A DNA stretch of 64,000 bases from Bog-473 sp963777485 (GTDB taxonomy: Bacteria; Actinomycetota; Acidimicrobiia; Acidimicrobiales; RAAP-2): positions 682,001 through 746,000 of the forward strand of contig CAVZQP010000001.1 of assembly GCA_963777485.1 (NCBI GenBank). The letters are read 5' to 3'. The notes beneath the pieces are model-generated. The model worked only from the letters and a program-made list of their open reading frames with translations, did no database searches and had not been told where the DNA came from. Numbering within the stretch: the first letter of the stretch is position 1; each line of letters opens with the position of its first letter. Shown piece by piece: positions 62,179 through 64,000 of the stretch. Position numbers and translations under genes: made by a program.

Positions 62179-63033
62179 ATGACGGACAACGGTGCAGGTC
62201 AGGACGGTGGTTTCCGGCAACAGGGGATGAGGGCGACGGAGGCCCTTCACGAGACCTGGAGCGGCCTCGCCGAAGCCTGTTTCGAGCTTTCGTCGAACGA
62301 ATGGGCGCTGCCGACCGAGTGCCCCGGCTGGGACGTCAAGGACCAGCTTTCCCATCTGATCGGGATCGAGCGCACGATCATGGGCGACGGGGCTCCGGAA
62401 TGGGACGGCCCTTTGGGGGACCACGTCAAGAACGACTTTGCGGCCATGAACGAGGCCTGGGTTGCCGTTCGCCGCCCGCTTGAGGGGGCGGCCGTGCGGG
62501 CCGAGTTCGTCGAGGTCACCGAGACCCGGCTCGGACAGCTGGGGAAGCTGACTGAGGACGAGTGGGCCGTTGTCGGCTGGAGCCCGGTGGGCCAGGTGCC
62601 CTACGCCGGGTTCATGGAGGTGCGCGCGTTCGACAGTTGGGTGCACGAGCAGGACGCTCGCCGTGCGCTCGACCGCCCCGGTGGCTGCGGCAATTTGGCC
62701 TCTGCGATCTCGCTCGGACGGGTGGAGGCTGCCATGCCGTTCGTCGTCGGCAAGAAGGCGTCCTGCGCGGACGGCACGTCGGTGCGCTTCGAGATAGCGG
62801 GCCCCGGCGACGACGCTCGCGCCTTCACCGTCGCCGTCGAGGGCGGACGCGCCCGGGTGGTGGACGGCGATGTCACGCCGACCGTCACCCTGTCACTCTC
62901 GAGCCTCGATTTCCTCCGCCTCGGCTGTGGCCGGGCCACGGCGGCAGAGGTGGAAGCTGCCGGCGGCATCGTCACGAAGGGCGACCCGGCTGTCGGCCGC
63001 CAGGTCCTCGGCGCAATGAACTTCATGTTTTGA
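62179..63033 (+). CDS. Mycothiol-dependent maleylpyruvate isomerase-like DinB protein
   Basis: A 284-residue protein of the DinB/MDMPI family. E-C-P-G-W-D-V-K-D-Q-L-S-H59-L is the N-terminal signature; the metal site would be His59, Asp152 (usually Glu) and His156 in D-S-W-V-H-E-Q-D. A C-terminal SCP2-like domain (about 185-284) follows. Members are mycothiol-dependent isomerases or transferases. ATG 62179 is the start. Confidence 0.85.
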   Translation: MTDNGAGQDGGFRQQGMRATEALHETWSGLAEACFELSSNEWALPTECPGWDVKDQLSHLIGIERTIMGDGAPEWDGPLGDHVKNDFAAMNEAWVAVRRPLEGAAVRAEFVEVTETRLGQLGKLTEDEWAVVGWSPVGQVPYAGFMEVRAFDSWVHEQDARRALDRPGGCGNLASAISLGRVEAAMPFVVGKKASCADGTSVRFEIAGPGDDARAFTVAVEGGRARVVDGDVTPTVTLSLSSLDFLRLGCGRATAAEVEAAGGIVTKGDPAVGRQVLGAMNFMF

Positions 63034-63117
63034 GTCCTCTTCGAGGAGACCAATGCATTTCGATCACGCAAGCCCGGCGGTTTGCCTCACGCCACACCGG
63101 TAGAGTTGTCAATTCGT

Positions 63118-64000
63118 ATGCGTGCGACCACTGAGCCACTCGAGGGGAACCTTGTCCGCCTGAGCGTGGAAATCGAAGAACCCGAGTTCGACCAAGCCAT
63201 GGGTGACGTCGTGCGGACGCTGGCGCGCCAGGTCCGTGTGCCGGGTTTTCGACCCGGGAAGGTTCCCCGCAAGGTGCTCGAAGCGCGCATGGGTGGTGCC
63301 GGGGCACTCCGCGCCGAAGCGTTGCGCGAGGCCCTGCCTGACTTCTACGCACAGGCCGTGGTCGACACCGAGCTCGATCCGATCGCGCAGCCCGACATCG
63401 ACATCACCGGCGGCGAGCAGAGCGGCGGAGTGTCGTTCGACGCCGTTGTCCAGGTGCGCCCCCTCGTTTCGATCCCGGGGTACGACGGTCTGCAGGTCAC
63501 GTTGCCGGGACTCGACGTCAAGGACGAAGAGGTCCAACACCAGATCGATCGCCTGCGCGAGAACGACGCCGAGCTCGAGGTTGTGGATCGTCCTGCCATC
63601 GACGGTGATCTGGTCACTATCGATCTGCACGGCAACGACGCAACGGATGCCGAGGTGGTCGGTGTCGACGACTACCTCTACGAGGTCGGCTCTGGAACGG
63701 TCGTGCCCGAGCTCGACGCTGAGCTGCACGGTGCCAAGGCCGGCGCCATCGTCGCTTTCGACGCCGCCAGTCCGCAGAACCCCGAAGAGCAGATTGCGTT
63801 CCGCGTGCTTGTCAAAGAGGTGAAGGTCAAGAAGCTCCCGGCGGAAACCGACGAGTGGGCGGAGGAAAGTTCCGAGTTCGCCACGATTGCCGAGCTGCGC
63901 GCCGACATCGAGGACCGGATTCGCCGGGTGAAGCTGGTCCAGACGCAGATGGCTTTGCGTCAGAAGGCAATCGAAGCGCTCAGTGGTCTGGTCTCCGACG
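63118..64000 (+). CDS. tig: Trigger factor, N-terminal part
   Basis: The first 294 codons of trigger factor; the gene continues beyond the window. The ribosome-binding signature G-F-R-P-G-K-V-P is at about residues 42-49, followed by the peptidyl-prolyl isomerase domain (about 150-240) and the start of the chaperone arms. It holds nascent chains at the ribosome exit. ATG 63118 is the start. Trigger factor genes usually lead to clpP and clpX, which would lie to the right. Confidence 0.96.
   Translation, partial: MRATTEPLEGNLVRLSVEIEEPEFDQAMGDVVRTLARQVRVPGFRPGKVPRKVLEARMGGAGALRAEALREALPDFYAQAVVDTELDPIAQPDIDITGGEQSGGVSFDAVVQVRPLVSIPGYDGLQVTLPGLDVKDEEVQHQIDRLRENDAELEVVDRPAIDGDLVTIDLHGNDATDAEVVGVDDYLYEVGSGTVVPELDAELHGAKAGAIVAFDAASPQNPEEQIAFRVLVKEVKVKKLPAETDEWAEESSEFATIAELRADIEDRIRRVKLVQTQMALRQKAIEALSGLVSD

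Overview
The window looks like a chromosomal segment of a high-GC actinobacterium, most likely of the class Acidimicrobiia. This is inferred from: several acyl-CoA dehydrogenases; an F420-type (LLM) oxidoreductase; a DinB/mycothiol-type protein; an actinobacterial-style group 3b-like [NiFe]-hydrogenase operon; and a secreted protein with the G-Y-W-L-V-A-x-D-G-G-I-F repeat that I associate with this class. I see no phage, IS element, CRISPR array or rRNA. Genes are tightly packed, and many neighbours overlap in GTGA or ATGA junctions.

Layout. 1-5.5 kb: a truncated TetR gene diverges from a P450, ferredoxin, double acyl-CoA dehydrogenase (ACAD) and single ACAD cluster. 5.5-7.4 kb: an unusual leader and a secreted repeat protein. 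7.4-16 kb: CoA transferase, crotonase, four ACAD/CoA-ligase genes and a DedA protein. 16-21.6 kb: a DMT transporter, a hydrolase, a GMC oxidoreductase with its small subunit, a cyclic-nucleotide-binding protein and a PilZ protein. 21.7-29.6 kb: a frameshifted thiolase with its DUF35 partner, HAD, LLM and FAD oxidoreductases, an N-acyl-D-amino-acid-deacylase-type amidohydrolase and an isomerase-like crotonase. 29.6-41 kb: amidohydrolases (one fused to a SnoaL domain), an aldehyde dehydrogenase, peptidase E, a hydroxyacid dehydrogenase, a frameshifted FGGY kinase, a zinc alcohol dehydrogenase and an SDR. 41-41.3 kb: tRNA-His and tRNA-Arg. 41.4-48.7 kb: a nine-gene hydrogenase operon on the minus strand. 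48.8-64 kb: FkbM methyltransferase, LOG protein, two multidrug-type MFS exporters, a DUF3089 hydrolase, an orphan ParA with a zinc-ribbon partner, a TetR with a divergent amidohydrolase, tRNA-Pro, a hydrolase-cyclase fusion, a third deacylase paralogue, a tiny zinc protein, a DinB-type protein and the start of trigger factor.

Function. Much of the first 40 kb reads as breakdown of CoA-activated, probably branched or cyclic carboxylic acids. A CoA ligase activates them, ACADs and the P450 oxidise them, crotonases and the thiolase/DUF35 pair process the chain, and dehydrogenases handle the products. The substrate cannot be read from the sequence. The same 14-bp palindrome, TGACAC-N2-GTGTCA, lies at three promoters of this region, with weaker forms at three more. 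This suggests one regulator, possibly the truncated TetR at the left edge, controls dispersed catabolic operons. The hydrogenase operon would couple H2 to NAD(P)(H) and carries an internal cyclic-nucleotide-binding subunit. Two genes, the thiolase and the kinase, each have a single frameshift that is either real decay or a sequencing error.
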